A stretch of DNA of 64,000 nt from Amycolatopsis sp. CA-230715 (GCF_018736145.1 NZ_CP059997.1:7873501-7937500); one strand, 5' to 3'. Positions 42,031-50,320 are shown, numbered from the stretch's first letter. Numbers and translations: made by a program. The notes: generated from the sequence alone by a model not told the origin.

Positions 42031-43923
42031 TCACCAGAATCGGTAGGTGTACTTGTCGTAGCGCTGCGCGCGCCGGATGAACGGCGTCCTGTCCTGCGCG
42101 GTTCCGGCCAGCCTCAGCAGGCTGTCCTCGGCGAGTGCCCGAAGGGTCACGGTCGCCAGTTCCTGGGTGAGGCAGGCTTCGTGTTCGAGCGCGGGCAGCA
42201 CGCCGAGCAGGACGACGACGTGCTCGGCGGCGGTGGTCGGCCGCAGCGGGCCGCGGACGGCGGCGAGATCCCGCTCGCGCGGATCGCAGGTCGCGGTGAC
42301 CTCGTCGAGCAGGTCCAGCCATTCGGCGGCGGGCAGGTCGGGCAGCAGCCCGGCCAGCTCGTCCGCGACCGCTTCCTTGCCGGTGAGCAATCGTTCGTGG
42401 TGCAGGCGGCCACCGCGGTCATCGGGTGCCACCTGAGCGCGCAACGTCTGGAACACCGCCCGCCAGTCGTCCGCGGGATCGGTGCGGGCCGCGAGCGCGC
42501 GGATGCCGAGGTACCGCACGAGCGGGTGCAACCGCTGCTGGTCGGCGGGTCCCGGCGGGGTCCACAACGTCGGTGACGTGAAGAGGTCGGAGCCGAGCCG
42601 CACGGGACTGGGCAGGAGCGGGGTGAGCCGCACTGCCTCGTGCTGGTGACGCGCGGCCGAAAGCGTGATGAGCGCTTCGAGCAGGTCCTCGTCAACGTAC
42701 CGGTGCGGGCTCAGCCCGCGGACGAACGGGTGCAGCAGCGACCGCTCCAGCGGGCCGCCTTCGCCGGGGCGGCGCAGCAGGCCGTCGAGGTCGTCGGCCA
42801 GCTCGACCTCCTGATCGAGCTTGGCCAGTACGGTCGTGGTCGTCTCGGGATGCCCGCGGGTGAGCCGATGGGTGATCAGCGCGCGCCGACCGGCATCGGC
42901 CCACCCGGTCCGTTCGGCCATGCGGTGCACTTCGTGGCGGGTCAGGTCGGCCGCCGGGATCCGCAGCCACGGACGGCTCAATTCGATGCGGTGCCCCGGA
43001 ACGCAGCGGACTCCCGGGCCAAGCAGGGCGAGCGCTTCGGCCAGCGGGCCCGCCGTGCTCACCACGAGGTTCATCGGGTTGGGCAGCAGTTCGGGCGCGG
43101 CGGCGAGCGCGGCCCGCACCTGGACGAGCGAGCCCAGAAAGGCCATCGCGGCGGGCAGATCGCCGTCGTCGAGCAGCACCAGCGCGTTCGGCGGGGTGCC
43201 GCTCACCCGCGCACGGCTGCGCCGCAGATCGGCCAGCAGCGCGGCGACGAGCAGGTCGTTCACGCCCTTGAGCGTGCCGTCGGCCGGAGTGCGGGCCCAG
43301 TTGCTGAGTTTGATCAGGGTCCACTCGGCGTCGAACTCGAGCCCCTTGTCCTGGTGTTCGAACCAGGACAAGGCGCTGCCCCAGGTGAACCGCGTCAGCG
43401 ATCTGCGCCGGTGCAGCTGCGACACCACGGCGTCGGCGACCCGGTCGGTGACCGAGCTGATCGCGGGTGCGGCGACGTTGGCCGCCAGCCTGCCCGCCGA
43501 CGCCACCAGATCGGCGATGAACCGCAGCAGGATGGCCTTGCTGCGATGCGCGTTCAGAACGGCTCGCAGGTGTTCGCGAGCGCGGTTCGGATTCATCTCG
43601 GAGAAGTTCTCGTGGAGGGCGATCTGCGCGATCACCGATCGCGGGAACTTCACGGGGTACCCGGGAATCCCAGGGCTCAGGCCGAGCATGATCGCGGCCA
43701 GCACCCGGGGTACCGCGGTTTCCGCGGGACCCGGGTCCTCCCACGGCTGGACCAGTACGGCGGGCGTGCTTTTCCGCCATCTCTCGGACGTTTTCGCGAG
43801 CGCCGTCGTCCGACCGGAACCCCCTGTCCCTTCGAGCACCAGGATCGGGGCCGTGCGCTGCGCCCCGGCCGCGGCCTGCTGCTCCATCAGACGGCCGACC
43901 AAGGTCGGCAAATCTTCGAGCAC
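42031..43923 (-). CDS. P-loop NTPase (STAND/KAP-like) of unknown function
   Basis: This 630-residue protein has a Walker A in PILVLEGTGGSGRTTALAKTSERW near residue 30. A probable Walker B is NALVLLDDGDLPAAMAFL near 245. AAA/STAND-type layout follows, with helical C-terminal repeats rich in Leu and Arg. No membrane helix or known effector domain is visible. The start is a GTG after AAGGAG. It is the first gene of a two-gene operon with the receptor-like protein at 40431-42014. The linkage suggests that ligand sensing outside is coupled to ATP-driven assembly inside. Function is not known. Confidence 0.7.
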   Translation of the reverse strand: MLEDLPTLVGRLMEQQAAAGAQRTAPILVLEGTGGSGRTTALAKTSERWRKSTPAVLVQPWEDPGPAETAVPRVLAAIMLGLSPGIPGYPVKFPRSVIAQIALHENFSEMNPNRAREHLRAVLNAHRSKAILLRFIADLVASAGRLAANVAAPAISSVTDRVADAVVSQLHRRRSLTRFTWGSALSWFEHQDKGLEFDAEWTLIKLSNWARTPADGTLKGVNDLLVAALLADLRRSRARVSGTPPNALVLLDDGDLPAAMAFLGSLVQVRAALAAAPELLPNPMNLVVSTAGPLAEALALLGPGVRCVPGHRIELSRPWLRIPAADLTRHEVHRMAERTGWADAGRRALITHRLTRGHPETTTTVLAKLDQEVELADDLDGLLRRPGEGGPLERSLLHPFVRGLSPHRYVDEDLLEALITLSAARHQHEAVRLTPLLPSPVRLGSDLFTSPTLWTPPGPADQQRLHPLVRYLGIRALAARTDPADDWRAVFQTLRAQVAPDDRGGRLHHERLLTGKEAVADELAGLLPDLPAAEWLDLLDEVTATCDPRERDLAAVRGPLRPTTAAEHVVVLLGVLPALEHEACLTQELATVTLRALAEDSLLRLAGTAQDRTPFIRRAQRYDKYTYRFW

Positions 43924-44116
43924 TCGTCGCTCCTTCGGCGATCCGGTCTCCCCGACCGGAAACGCCGTACTGTAAGCGTTCGTGCCGGGACCTGTCCCGG
44001 GTTCGCGGGGTTGAGGTGCTCGAATACCCGAAGATGACTCGACCGGATGAGGAGACCGGACGAGCGTTATCTGATCATTTCCACATCATGCCAAAATCTG
44101 CGGGGAAAAACTTTTC

Positions 44117-44179
44117 GACCGGTGTCGAAGGTGAATTCCTAGATCATTTTTGACACCGGTCCCGCGGGGTTTCCGCGGG
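44117..44179. promoter_or_regulatory. Nested inverted repeats in the 43924-44221 gap
   Basis: GACCGGTGTC (44117-44126) and GACACCGGTC (44152-44161) are perfect 10-bp arms around a 25-nt AT-rich spacer. They are followed directly by a 7-bp hairpin CCCGCGG/CCGCGGG (44161-44179). Together with the hairpin at 44184-44209 this is a dense structured region. It could be tandem terminators or the operator of the NTPase operon. The rest of the gap shows no gene. Confidence 0.5.
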
Positions 44180-44183
44180 CGGG

Positions 44184-44209
44184 CGCGCCGGTTCGGGTGA
44201 ACCGGCGCG
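44184..44209 (-). terminator. Terminator of the secreted protein gene
   Basis: A perfect 11-bp stem (CGCGCCGGTTC pairing with GAACCGGCGCG) with a GGGT loop lies 13 bp past the stop codon at 44222 on the minus strand. There is no T-run. Confidence 0.7.
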
Positions 44210-44221
44210 GCCGCGAGCGGG

Positions 44222-44707
44222 TCAGACGTGCGTGACCAGGAGGGCCACGCCCGCCTCGCCGCCGCAGTCGACGAGGACCGGGCCGACGCCGTTGCCGATG
44301 TTCTGCGCGAGCTTGGCCTTGGCGACGTAGTGGTCGGGGCCAGGGTCGACGATCTGCACGTCGACCAGCGACGGGTTCGCCAGCAGGCCGCCGACGACGG
44401 CCTTGAGCCCGGTGCCACCGCCGCAGTTGCCGGTGATGGTCACCTCCTGCCCGCGCTGGGCGGTCGGGTTCGGCGTGACCTCGACGGTCGCGCGAGCGCC
44501 CTTCGGCGGCTGGTTCCGCTGTGTTCCTTGGGTTTCGTGTCCGGCCGCCTTGGCGGCGGCCGCGTTCTGCTGGTCCACTGGGGTGCTCCCGGCTGTGGTG
44601 GCGGAATCCGCTGAAGCGACGGTGATCCCGAGCGCTCCGGCGGCGACGGCGGCCGCGCCCGCGGCGGCAAGGGCCGTGACGGTGCGGCGGTTGCGGTTCG
44701 TGCTCAT
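44222..44707 (-). CDS. Secreted or surface protein of unknown function
   Basis: This 161-residue protein has a signal peptide (MSTNRNRRTVTALAAAGAAAVAAGALGITVASA), a low-complexity Ala/Gln/Thr-rich linker (about 35-68) and a small beta-rich domain. That domain has two cysteines (TITGNCGGGTG and VLVDCGGEAG) that may form a disulfide. It resembles small exported actinobacterial proteins of unknown role. GAGGAGGGAG precedes the ATG. A perfect 7-bp hairpin (44725-44743) sits in the 5' leader and a strong hairpin follows the stop. Confidence 0.75.
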   Translation of the reverse strand: MSTNRNRRTVTALAAAGAAAVAAGALGITVASADSATTAGSTPVDQQNAAAAKAAGHETQGTQRNQPPKGARATVEVTPNPTAQRGQEVTITGNCGGGTGLKAVVGGLLANPSLVDVQIVDPGPDHYVAKAKLAQNIGNGVGPVLVDCGGEAGVALLVTHV

Positions 44708-44724
44708 GGCGTGCTCCCTCCTCG

Positions 44725-44743
44725 GGTGTCCGAACAGGACACC
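44725..44743. promoter_or_regulatory. Inverted repeat in the leader of the secreted protein gene
   Basis: GGTGTCC-GAACA-GGACACC (7-bp perfect arms) lies 17 bp upstream of the ATG at 44707, just before the ribosome site. It could be an operator or an RNA stem that limits translation. Confidence 0.45.
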
Positions 44744-44840
44744 GGCCGTCCCCGTTGCTGCGGGGCTCTCATCCGGCTAGTCGCCGAGTGCGGAGGTGCG
44801 GTTCTCTCCCGCCGATATTGTGAGCGGAGTCACATAGTCC

Positions 44841-45497
44841 TCAGTGGACGGTGCCGGGCAGGGAGAAGCCGAGTGCGCGCGCCGCGTTCTCCGGTGTCGG
44901 GTCCGCCCAGCGGTCGAGCACGTGCGCGGTGGTGGACAGCGACCTGATTTCCGCGCGGTCGAGGTAGAGCACGCCGTCGAGGTGATCGGTTTCGTGCTGG
45001 ACGATGCGGGCGGGCCAGCCCTTGACCTCCTCGTCGAGTTCGCGCCCGTGCTCGTCCTGCCCGCGCAGGCGGACGCGTTCGTGCCGCGTGGTCACGGCCT
45101 GCCAGCCCGGCACGCTCAAGCACCCTTCGAAGAAGGATGCGGAACCCGGATCCGACGCGGTGTAGCGCGGGTTCACCAGCACCCGGAACGGTTGCGGCAC
45201 CCGGCCGCGGATCCGGAGCGATTCGGCCGAAGTGCCCGGCCGGAGCGTTGCGGGATCCTCGACGACCGCGACGCGCAGCGGCACCCCGATCTGCGGCGCG
45301 GCGAGCCCGACGCCCGGCGCTTCGCGCATCGTGGTGCGCATCAACGCGATGAGGCGGGTGAACTGATCGTCGGTGAGCTGGCCGTCGTAGGGCTGCCCCT
45401 GCTGCCTGAGCACCGGGTCGCCCGCGGTGACGATCGGGGCGGGGGAGGGCCCTGCCAGCAGCGCGTCGACGAGATCGCTCAGTGCTGCCGTGGTCAC
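44841..45497 (-). CDS. def: Peptide deformylase
   Basis: This 218-residue Fe2+/Zn2+ enzyme removes the formyl group from nascent proteins. All three motifs are intact: GVGLAAPQIG, EGCLSVPG (metal Cys) and QHETDHLDG (metal His residues and catalytic Glu). It is longer than the E. coli enzyme, with an N-terminal extension of about 25 residues. The start is the GTG at 45497 after GGGAGG. It stands alone rather than next to fmt, so it may be a second deformylase. Confidence 0.93.
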   Translation of the reverse strand: MTTAALSDLVDALLAGPSPAPIVTAGDPVLRQQGQPYDGQLTDDQFTRLIALMRTTMREAPGVGLAAPQIGVPLRVAVVEDPATLRPGTSAESLRIRGRVPQPFRVLVNPRYTASDPGSASFFEGCLSVPGWQAVTTRHERVRLRGQDEHGRELDEEVKGWPARIVQHETDHLDGVLYLDRAEIRSLSTTAHVLDRWADPTPENAARALGFSLPGTVH

Positions 45498-45629
45498 TCC
45501 GGTACCTCCCCGTCGATGCCGTCGGCCGGAGTCTACGGCCGGTTGCCCGCACCGGGTGAAGGCGCACGGGAGTGACAACACTCGGGGTCCGGCTTTTCCG
45601 CGGATGGTGAGCTGCGTCTCACTCCTTCA

Positions 45630-45650
45630 AGTGTCACCGGTCGCGACACT
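45630..45650. promoter_or_regulatory. Inverted repeat before the secreted protein at 45664
   Basis: AGTGTC (45630-45635) and GACACT (45645-45650) flank 9 nt. The repeat ends 13 bp before the next ATG, in the def/secreted-protein divergent gap. A second small repeat (GTGAG...CTCAC, near 45607-45622) precedes it. Possible operator. Confidence 0.35.
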
Positions 45651-45663
45651 ACGTTGCGCAGGC

Positions 45664-46431
45664 ATGCGGAGTGCACTGATCGCCGGGACCGTACTCGGCA
45701 CGCTGGTCGTTGCCGCTCAACCGGCTATGGCCGCTCAACCGACCGGAGCCGCGCTCGCCGTCGGGTACGCGTACGCACTTCCCGACCCGGAACCACCCGT
45801 GCCCGGCGCCGCCTACGCCACGTACTACGCGTCCCCGGGACCGCCGGGGACGAGCGGGCTGGACGATCCCGCGTACGCGCCGGAGATCGCCGTGCAGTAC
45901 CCGCACCAGGACACGTCCAAGGCGTGGAAGCTGGCGGTGAACCCGGCGCACCGCGCGTTCCGGGCCATCGCCACCACGGCGTCGGGATCGGACGAGGTCA
46001 CCGCGGAGGTCGGCACCGACTACCGGCTCGACGTGCCGGGCAAGGGGACCTACGTCGCGTTCGACGGCGTGCACAGCACCGCGAACTGCACCGGCTCCGC
46101 GGGCGGGTCGGCCACCGAGCTCGGCAAGCTGCGCATCCGGCAGCAGGGCGGCCAACTGTCCGATGTGGACGTTCCGGAGGGGACGGGCACGGTCACCGCG
46201 GCCAAACTGGACTTCCCGCCGCCGAACGGCGAGGCCGATCCCGCGCGCCCGCACCTCGGCGACCTGACCGTGCGCCGCGTGCTGGCAGCGGAGGACCTGA
46301 TCAAAACGCCCGATCTCGAACCGGGTTACCTCCGGCGCGCGGCGGGCTGGCGCATCGACGTCGCCACCTACCGCCCCGACGGATCGGACCGGCACACCGA
46401 GTCCGTAGTGATCGGTACTGCCGCCTGCTAG
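45664..46431 (+). CDS. Secreted protein of unknown function
   Basis: This 255-residue protein has a clear signal peptide (MRSALIAGTVLGTLVVAAQPAMA, cleavage before AQPTG). A mature domain rich in Gly, Ala and Asp follows with no catalytic motif I can name. A cysteine pair (STANCTGSAGG and the C-terminal ...GTAAC) could form a disulfide. The ribosome site is weak. It is divergent from def. Confidence 0.72.
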   Translation: MRSALIAGTVLGTLVVAAQPAMAAQPTGAALAVGYAYALPDPEPPVPGAAYATYYASPGPPGTSGLDDPAYAPEIAVQYPHQDTSKAWKLAVNPAHRAFRAIATTASGSDEVTAEVGTDYRLDVPGKGTYVAFDGVHSTANCTGSAGGSATELGKLRIRQQGGQLSDVDVPEGTGTVTAAKLDFPPPNGEADPARPHLGDLTVRRVLAAEDLIKTPDLEPGYLRRAAGWRIDVATYRPDGSDRHTESVVIGTAAC

Positions 46432-46498
46432 CCGGGCCGCCTTCGGGGACAAGGAAAAGAAAAGCGTTCGCGTGGTGGGGAACGGTAGGGTGGCCGGT

Positions 46499-47182
46499 AT
46501 GGACGACCGGCCGATCACGGTGGCGCAGCAGAACTTCCGGCAGCGTGCCGAGACGTTGGAGCGCATGGGGAAGCAGGAGCGCTTCACACACATCTTCGAG
46601 ACGAACCTGTGGGGTTCGGATTCGGTTTCCGGGCCGGGATCCGACGCGGAGCAGACCCGCGCGCTGCGCGCCCGGTTGCCGGAGCTGCTGGCGGAGTTCG
46701 GCGTGCGGACGCTGCTCGACCTGCCCTGCGGCGACTTCGGCTGGCTCAGCGAGGTGGATCTCGGGCTGGCGCGGTACATCGGCGCCGACATCGTCGCCGA
46801 GCTGGTGCGGCGGAACACCGAACGGTACGGGCAGCACTCGGCGCGGGAGTTCCGCGTGCTCGACCTGACCGCGGACCCGTTGCCCGCCGCGGACGCGGTG
46901 CTGTGCCGCGACTGCCTCGTCCACCTGAGCTTCGCCGATATCCGCGGCGCCCTGGAGAACCTCCGCCGCAGCGGTTCCCGTTACCTGCTGACCACGACGT
47001 TCACCGAGCAGACGGCCAACGAGGACATCTCGACCGGGGACTGGCGGCCGCTGAACCTGTGCCGTGCGCCGTTCGGTTTCCCCGAGCCGCTGGCGATGCT
47101 GGTCGAAGGCTGCACCGAGGGCGGCGGCGCCTTCGCGGACAAGACGTTGGCGCTGTGGGAAATCGCCACCCTTCCCCGATGA
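46499..47182 (+). CDS. Class I SAM-dependent methyltransferase
   Basis: This 227-residue protein has motif I VRTLLDLPCGDFGWLSEVD, motif II around YIGADIVAELVRRNTERYG and ADAVLCRDCLVHLSFADIRGAL as the post-motif II region. The C-terminal GDWRPLNLCRAPFGFPEPLAMLVEGCTEGGG is conserved in this actinobacterial/proteobacterial family. The substrate is unknown. It overlaps the aminoglycoside kinase gene by 4 bp (ATGA), so they are co-translated. I used the ATG at 46499, with GTAGGG upstream, rather than an earlier GTG. Confidence 0.85.
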   Translation: MDDRPITVAQQNFRQRAETLERMGKQERFTHIFETNLWGSDSVSGPGSDAEQTRALRARLPELLAEFGVRTLLDLPCGDFGWLSEVDLGLARYIGADIVAELVRRNTERYGQHSAREFRVLDLTADPLPAADAVLCRDCLVHLSFADIRGALENLRRSGSRYLLTTTFTEQTANEDISTGDWRPLNLCRAPFGFPEPLAMLVEGCTEGGGAFADKTLALWEIATLPR

Positions 47183-47958
47183 ACGCGCCGCCCGGAGAGT
47201 GGGAACCCGTCACGAACGGCGAGTCCGGCGCCACCGTTTTCCGCAGTGCCGACGGGGCGAGGTACGCCAAGTGCGTTCCGGCGGGGCAGCGGGATCTCCT
47301 TGCGCGGGAACGGGATCGCGTCGACTGGCTCGCCGCCACCGCGGTCAACGGGCCGGAGGTGCTCGACTGGGCCGACGGGCCCGAGGGGGCCTGCCTGGTG
47401 ACCAGTACCGTCCGCGGGGTGCCTGCCGACACCGTGTCCTCGGCGGAACTCCGGCGGGCGTGGCCGTCCATCGTCGAGGCGGTGCGCGAACTGCACGCGT
47501 TGCCCGCGGGGGACTGCCCGTTCACGAGGGACCTGGCGCGGATGTTCGCGCTGGCCGAGGACGTGGTCGCGCGCGGTGCGGTCACCACCGGGTTCCTGCC
47601 GGTCGAGCAGCAGGGGACACTGCCCGCCGAACTGCTCGCCAGGCTGACCGAGCAACTCGACCACCGCCTCGCGCAGGAGCCAGCCGACACGGTCGTCTGC
47701 CACGGTGATCTCTGCCTGCCCAACATCGTCCTCGACCGGGACGCGCTCGAGTTCGCCGGTTTTCTCGACCTCGGGCGCCTCGGCCTCGCCGACCGGTACG
47801 CCGACATCTCGTTGCTGCTCGCCAATTCCAGGGAAACCTGGGACGACGACGACCAGGCAGTCGTCGCGGACCGGGAGTTCGCCGGCCGGCACGGCATCGC
47901 GCTCGACGCCGACCGGCAACGGTTCTACCTCCACCTCGACCCGCTCACCTGGGGCTAG
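47179..47958 (+). CDS. APH(3'')-like aminoglycoside (streptomycin) phosphotransferase
   Basis: This 259-residue kinase has the APH fold: an N-terminal nucleotide lobe (GESGATVFRSADGARYAKCV), then Brenner motif VVCHGDLCLPNIVL with the catalytic Asp and FAGFLDLGRLGLADRYADISLLL with the Mg-binding Asp. The ending FYLHLDPLTWG is typical of APH(3'') streptomycin kinases from streptomycetes. It should inactivate streptomycin by phosphorylating the 3''-OH, although substrate range needs testing. It is coupled to a methyltransferase gene. Its stop overlaps the converging reductase gene. Confidence 0.88.
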   Translation: MNAPPGEWEPVTNGESGATVFRSADGARYAKCVPAGQRDLLARERDRVDWLAATAVNGPEVLDWADGPEGACLVTSTVRGVPADTVSSAELRRAWPSIVEAVRELHALPAGDCPFTRDLARMFALAEDVVARGAVTTGFLPVEQQGTLPAELLARLTEQLDHRLAQEPADTVVCHGDLCLPNIVLDRDALEFAGFLDLGRLGLADRYADISLLLANSRETWDDDDQAVVADREFAGRHGIALDADRQRFYLHLDPLTWG

Positions 47959-48818
47959 TCCACTGTGGACAACGCCCCGCGCAGGTAGTCCTCGATCGTG
48001 GTCGTGGGACGGCCGAGCAACGCCGCCAGCGCGGGATCGGCAGGCCCGAAGTCCCCGCGCCTGCTCGCCTCGAACATGCCGACCAGCAGATCGGCCCTCG
48101 CCGAGGGCACACCGGCGGAAAGCAGGCCGTCCCGGTACTCGCCGTCGGAGACGACCACGTGCCGAATGGCCCTGCCGGTGATCTCCGAGGCGATGGCGGC
48201 CACCTCGCGCATGCCGACCGCGGCCGGTCCGGTCAGCGGCGGGGTGGCCCCGTCGAAGCCTCCGTCGAGCAGGACGCGAGCCGCCGCCTCGGCGAGATCG
48301 GCATGGGCGGTCCAGGCGACCGCGCCGTCTTCGGGCACGCGCAGTTCCCCGGAGCCGAGCGCCTGCCGCAGGAGCAGTGGGACGGTGGCCGCGTAGAAGC
48401 CGTTGCGCAGTGCGGTGAAAGCGGTTCCGCAGTCGCGAAGCGCGTCCTCGGTGGCGGCGTGGGTGACACACGGTGGGAACGCGGATTCCGGGCTCATGCC
48501 CAGATGGCTGGTGTAGACGATGCGCTTCGCGCCCGCGGACGCGGCGGCGGAGATCGCGGCGCGGTTGGCCCGCACCGCTTCGTCGCCGAGCTTGTTCACG
48601 GAGACGATCAGTGCCGTCGTCGCCCCTTCGAACGCTTCGTCGAGCGTCGCGGGTTCGTCGAAGTCCCCGCGCCGGACCCGGACGCCGCGCTGCCGCAGAT
48701 CGGCGAGCCTTGCCGGGTCGCGGACGCTGACCGCGAGCTGCTCGGCGGGAACTCGGTCGAGGAGGGTGTCCACGACCGCACGGCCCAGCTGGCCACTCGC
48801 CCCGGTCACGATAATCAT
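47955..48818 (-). CDS. NmrA/QorB-like NAD(P)-binding protein
   Basis: This 287-residue atypical short-chain dehydrogenase has MIIVTGASGQLGRAVVDTLL as nucleotide-binding motif. IVYTSHLGMSPESAFPPCVTHAATEDALRD and TALRNGFYAATVPLLL are typical of QorB/NmrA-like quinone reductases or redox sensors. It diverges from a TetR gene with repeated TTATCG motifs between, so it is probably induced by a reactive small molecule. Confidence 0.87.
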   Translation of the reverse strand: MIIVTGASGQLGRAVVDTLLDRVPAEQLAVSVRDPARLADLRQRGVRVRRGDFDEPATLDEAFEGATTALIVSVNKLGDEAVRANRAAISAAASAGAKRIVYTSHLGMSPESAFPPCVTHAATEDALRDCGTAFTALRNGFYAATVPLLLRQALGSGELRVPEDGAVAWTAHADLAEAAARVLLDGGFDGATPPLTGPAAVGMREVAAIASEITGRAIRHVVVSDGEYRDGLLSAGVPSARADLLVGMFEASRRGDFGPADPALAALLGRPTTTIEDYLRGALSTVD

Positions 48819-48830
48819 GGCGCACTCCAG

Positions 48831-48901
48831 GTGTTATCGATGGAATCGATGTGACTATATCACTGGTAATAACGATGAAATCAAGCTTGTGTTATCGTTG
48901 G
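48831..48901. promoter_or_regulatory. Repeated operator-like motif in the reductase/tetR gap
   Basis: GTGTTATCGATGG (48831-48843) and GTGTTATCGTTGG (48889-48901) are direct repeats matching 12 of 13. An inverted TAACGATG lies between them (48870-48877). The 87-bp gap is clearly AT-richer than its flanks and carries both divergent promoters. Confidence 0.6.
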
Positions 48902-48905
48902 TTGC

Positions 48906-49730
48906 ATGGAAACCGCCGACGACTCGCCGCGGGAGCGCATCCTCGCCGCGACACTGGACCTGCTTGCCGACGGCGGACAGGACGCGGTCTCGACGCGAGC
49001 GGTCAGCGCGGCGGCCGGAGTGCAGCCCCCGACCCTCTACCGGTTGTTCGGGGACAAGGACGGGCTGCTCGACGCCGTCGCGGTCAAGGGGTTCGCGGAC
49101 TACCTCGCGACCAAGACCGAGGCGGCGCGCTCGGACGACCCCGTGCGAGACCTCCGTGCGGGATGGGACAACCACGTCGAGTTCGGCCTGGCCAACCCCG
49201 CCCTGTACCTGCTGATGTACGGACGGCCGCGCACCGAAGCCGCTGCTTCGCCTGCCGGTGTCGCGGGTTTCCAGGTGCTGGCAGACCACATCGGACGCAT
49301 CGCCGAGTGGGGCCGACTCCGCGTCGCCGAACACCTCGCCGCGTCGCTCGTGCACGCTGCCGGTTCCGGTGTCACGCTCAGTCTCATCGCCACGCCGGAG
49401 GACGAACGGGATCCGGCCCTCTCGGTCACCGCGCGGGAAGCCGTCATCGCGGCCATCAGCACCGATCGGCCGGTCGCGCGCGAACCGGGGCCCGTTTCCG
49501 CCGCGGCCGCGCTCCGCGCCGCGCTGCCCCGGATCGGCGCCCTCACCGCGGGCGAAAGCGCCTTGATGGGCGAACTGCTCGACCGCGTCACGGGGCACAA
49601 GCGGCGGCTGAGCGCCGAAGAGCTGGTCGACCGGCACCGGAAGCTACCGCGGGCGGACTCCAAGCGCCTGCGGCACGAAGCCGACGAGTTCTTCGGCACC
49701 GACGACCGCGTCGGCGCAGAGGATCGGTGA
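48906..49730 (+). CDS. TetR-family regulator with long C-terminal extension
   Basis: The 274-residue protein has an HTH at about 10-55 (RERILAATLDLLADGGQDAVSTRAVSAAAGVQPPTLYRLF). A normal ligand domain runs to about residue 190. About 80 extra residues follow (from VAREPGPVSAAAALRAALP), ending in a basic/acidic tail. Usual TetR length is near 200. The extension could be a second effector or dimer element. It is divergent from the NmrA-like reductase and probably its repressor. Confidence 0.85.
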   Translation: METADDSPRERILAATLDLLADGGQDAVSTRAVSAAAGVQPPTLYRLFGDKDGLLDAVAVKGFADYLATKTEAARSDDPVRDLRAGWDNHVEFGLANPALYLLMYGRPRTEAAASPAGVAGFQVLADHIGRIAEWGRLRVAEHLAASLVHAAGSGVTLSLIATPEDERDPALSVTAREAVIAAISTDRPVAREPGPVSAAAALRAALPRIGALTAGESALMGELLDRVTGHKRRLSAEELVDRHRKLPRADSKRLRHEADEFFGTDDRVGAEDR

Positions 49731-49771
49731 GGTCGTCGCCGTCTGAACCGCGCGTGGTGAAGACTGGGGGC

Positions 49772-50320
49772 ATGGAGTTCTTCTGCTACCACCGTGATCG
49801 GGCGGGATCCCTTGCCCTGCGCGAAGAGCTGCGGGAAGCGCACTGGTCCTACATGGACCGGTTCGACGCCGAGCTGATCGCCCGCGGGCCGACCTTCGAC
49901 GGTGCGGTGCTCACCGGCAGCGTGCACATCGTCGAGCTGCCGGATCCGGCGGCCGCCCGCGCGTTCGCCTTCGACGAGCCCGGGTACCAGGCAGGCGCTT
50001 ACCGGGATGTGCTGATTCGCCGGTGGCGCAACGCGTTGGGGCGCACGATGTGGGAGTTCCCCGGCGGTCGCAGCGGTGACGACCGGTACCTCGTGCTCGG
50101 CCTCGGCGCGCCGAAACCCGCCACCGAGGACCTTTCCGTGCCGTCCGAACAGGACCAGCTCATCGCCTACGGGCCGCTGCTGTCCGACGACGGCGCCACC
50201 TGGCTGGGTACGGCGGCGTTGCTTCGCGCGCCGAGCCCGGACGCCGCGCGCGCGGTCCTCGGCGCGGGGGAGTACGCGGCCGTCGAAGTGCACCGCTGGC
50301 AGTTCGGCGGCAGGCGGTGA
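49772..50320 (+). CDS. Duplicated YCII-domain protein
   Basis: This 182-residue protein reads as two tandem YCII-like halves: 1-95 (MEFFCYHRDRAGSLALREELREAHWSYMDRF ... PGYQAGAYRDVLIRRW) and about 105-180 (RYLVLGLGAP ... LLSDDGATWLGTAALLRAPSPDAARAVLGAGEYAAVEVHRWQFGG). Each has the ferredoxin-like strand pattern ending in an aromatic xxRW/HRW. YCII proteins are small putative enzymes or binding proteins. A fused pair would be an intramolecular dimer. Role unknown. Confidence 0.75.
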   Translation: MEFFCYHRDRAGSLALREELREAHWSYMDRFDAELIARGPTFDGAVLTGSVHIVELPDPAAARAFAFDEPGYQAGAYRDVLIRRWRNALGRTMWEFPGGRSGDDRYLVLGLGAPKPATEDLSVPSEQDQLIAYGPLLSDDGATWLGTAALLRAPSPDAARAVLGAGEYAAVEVHRWQFGGRR

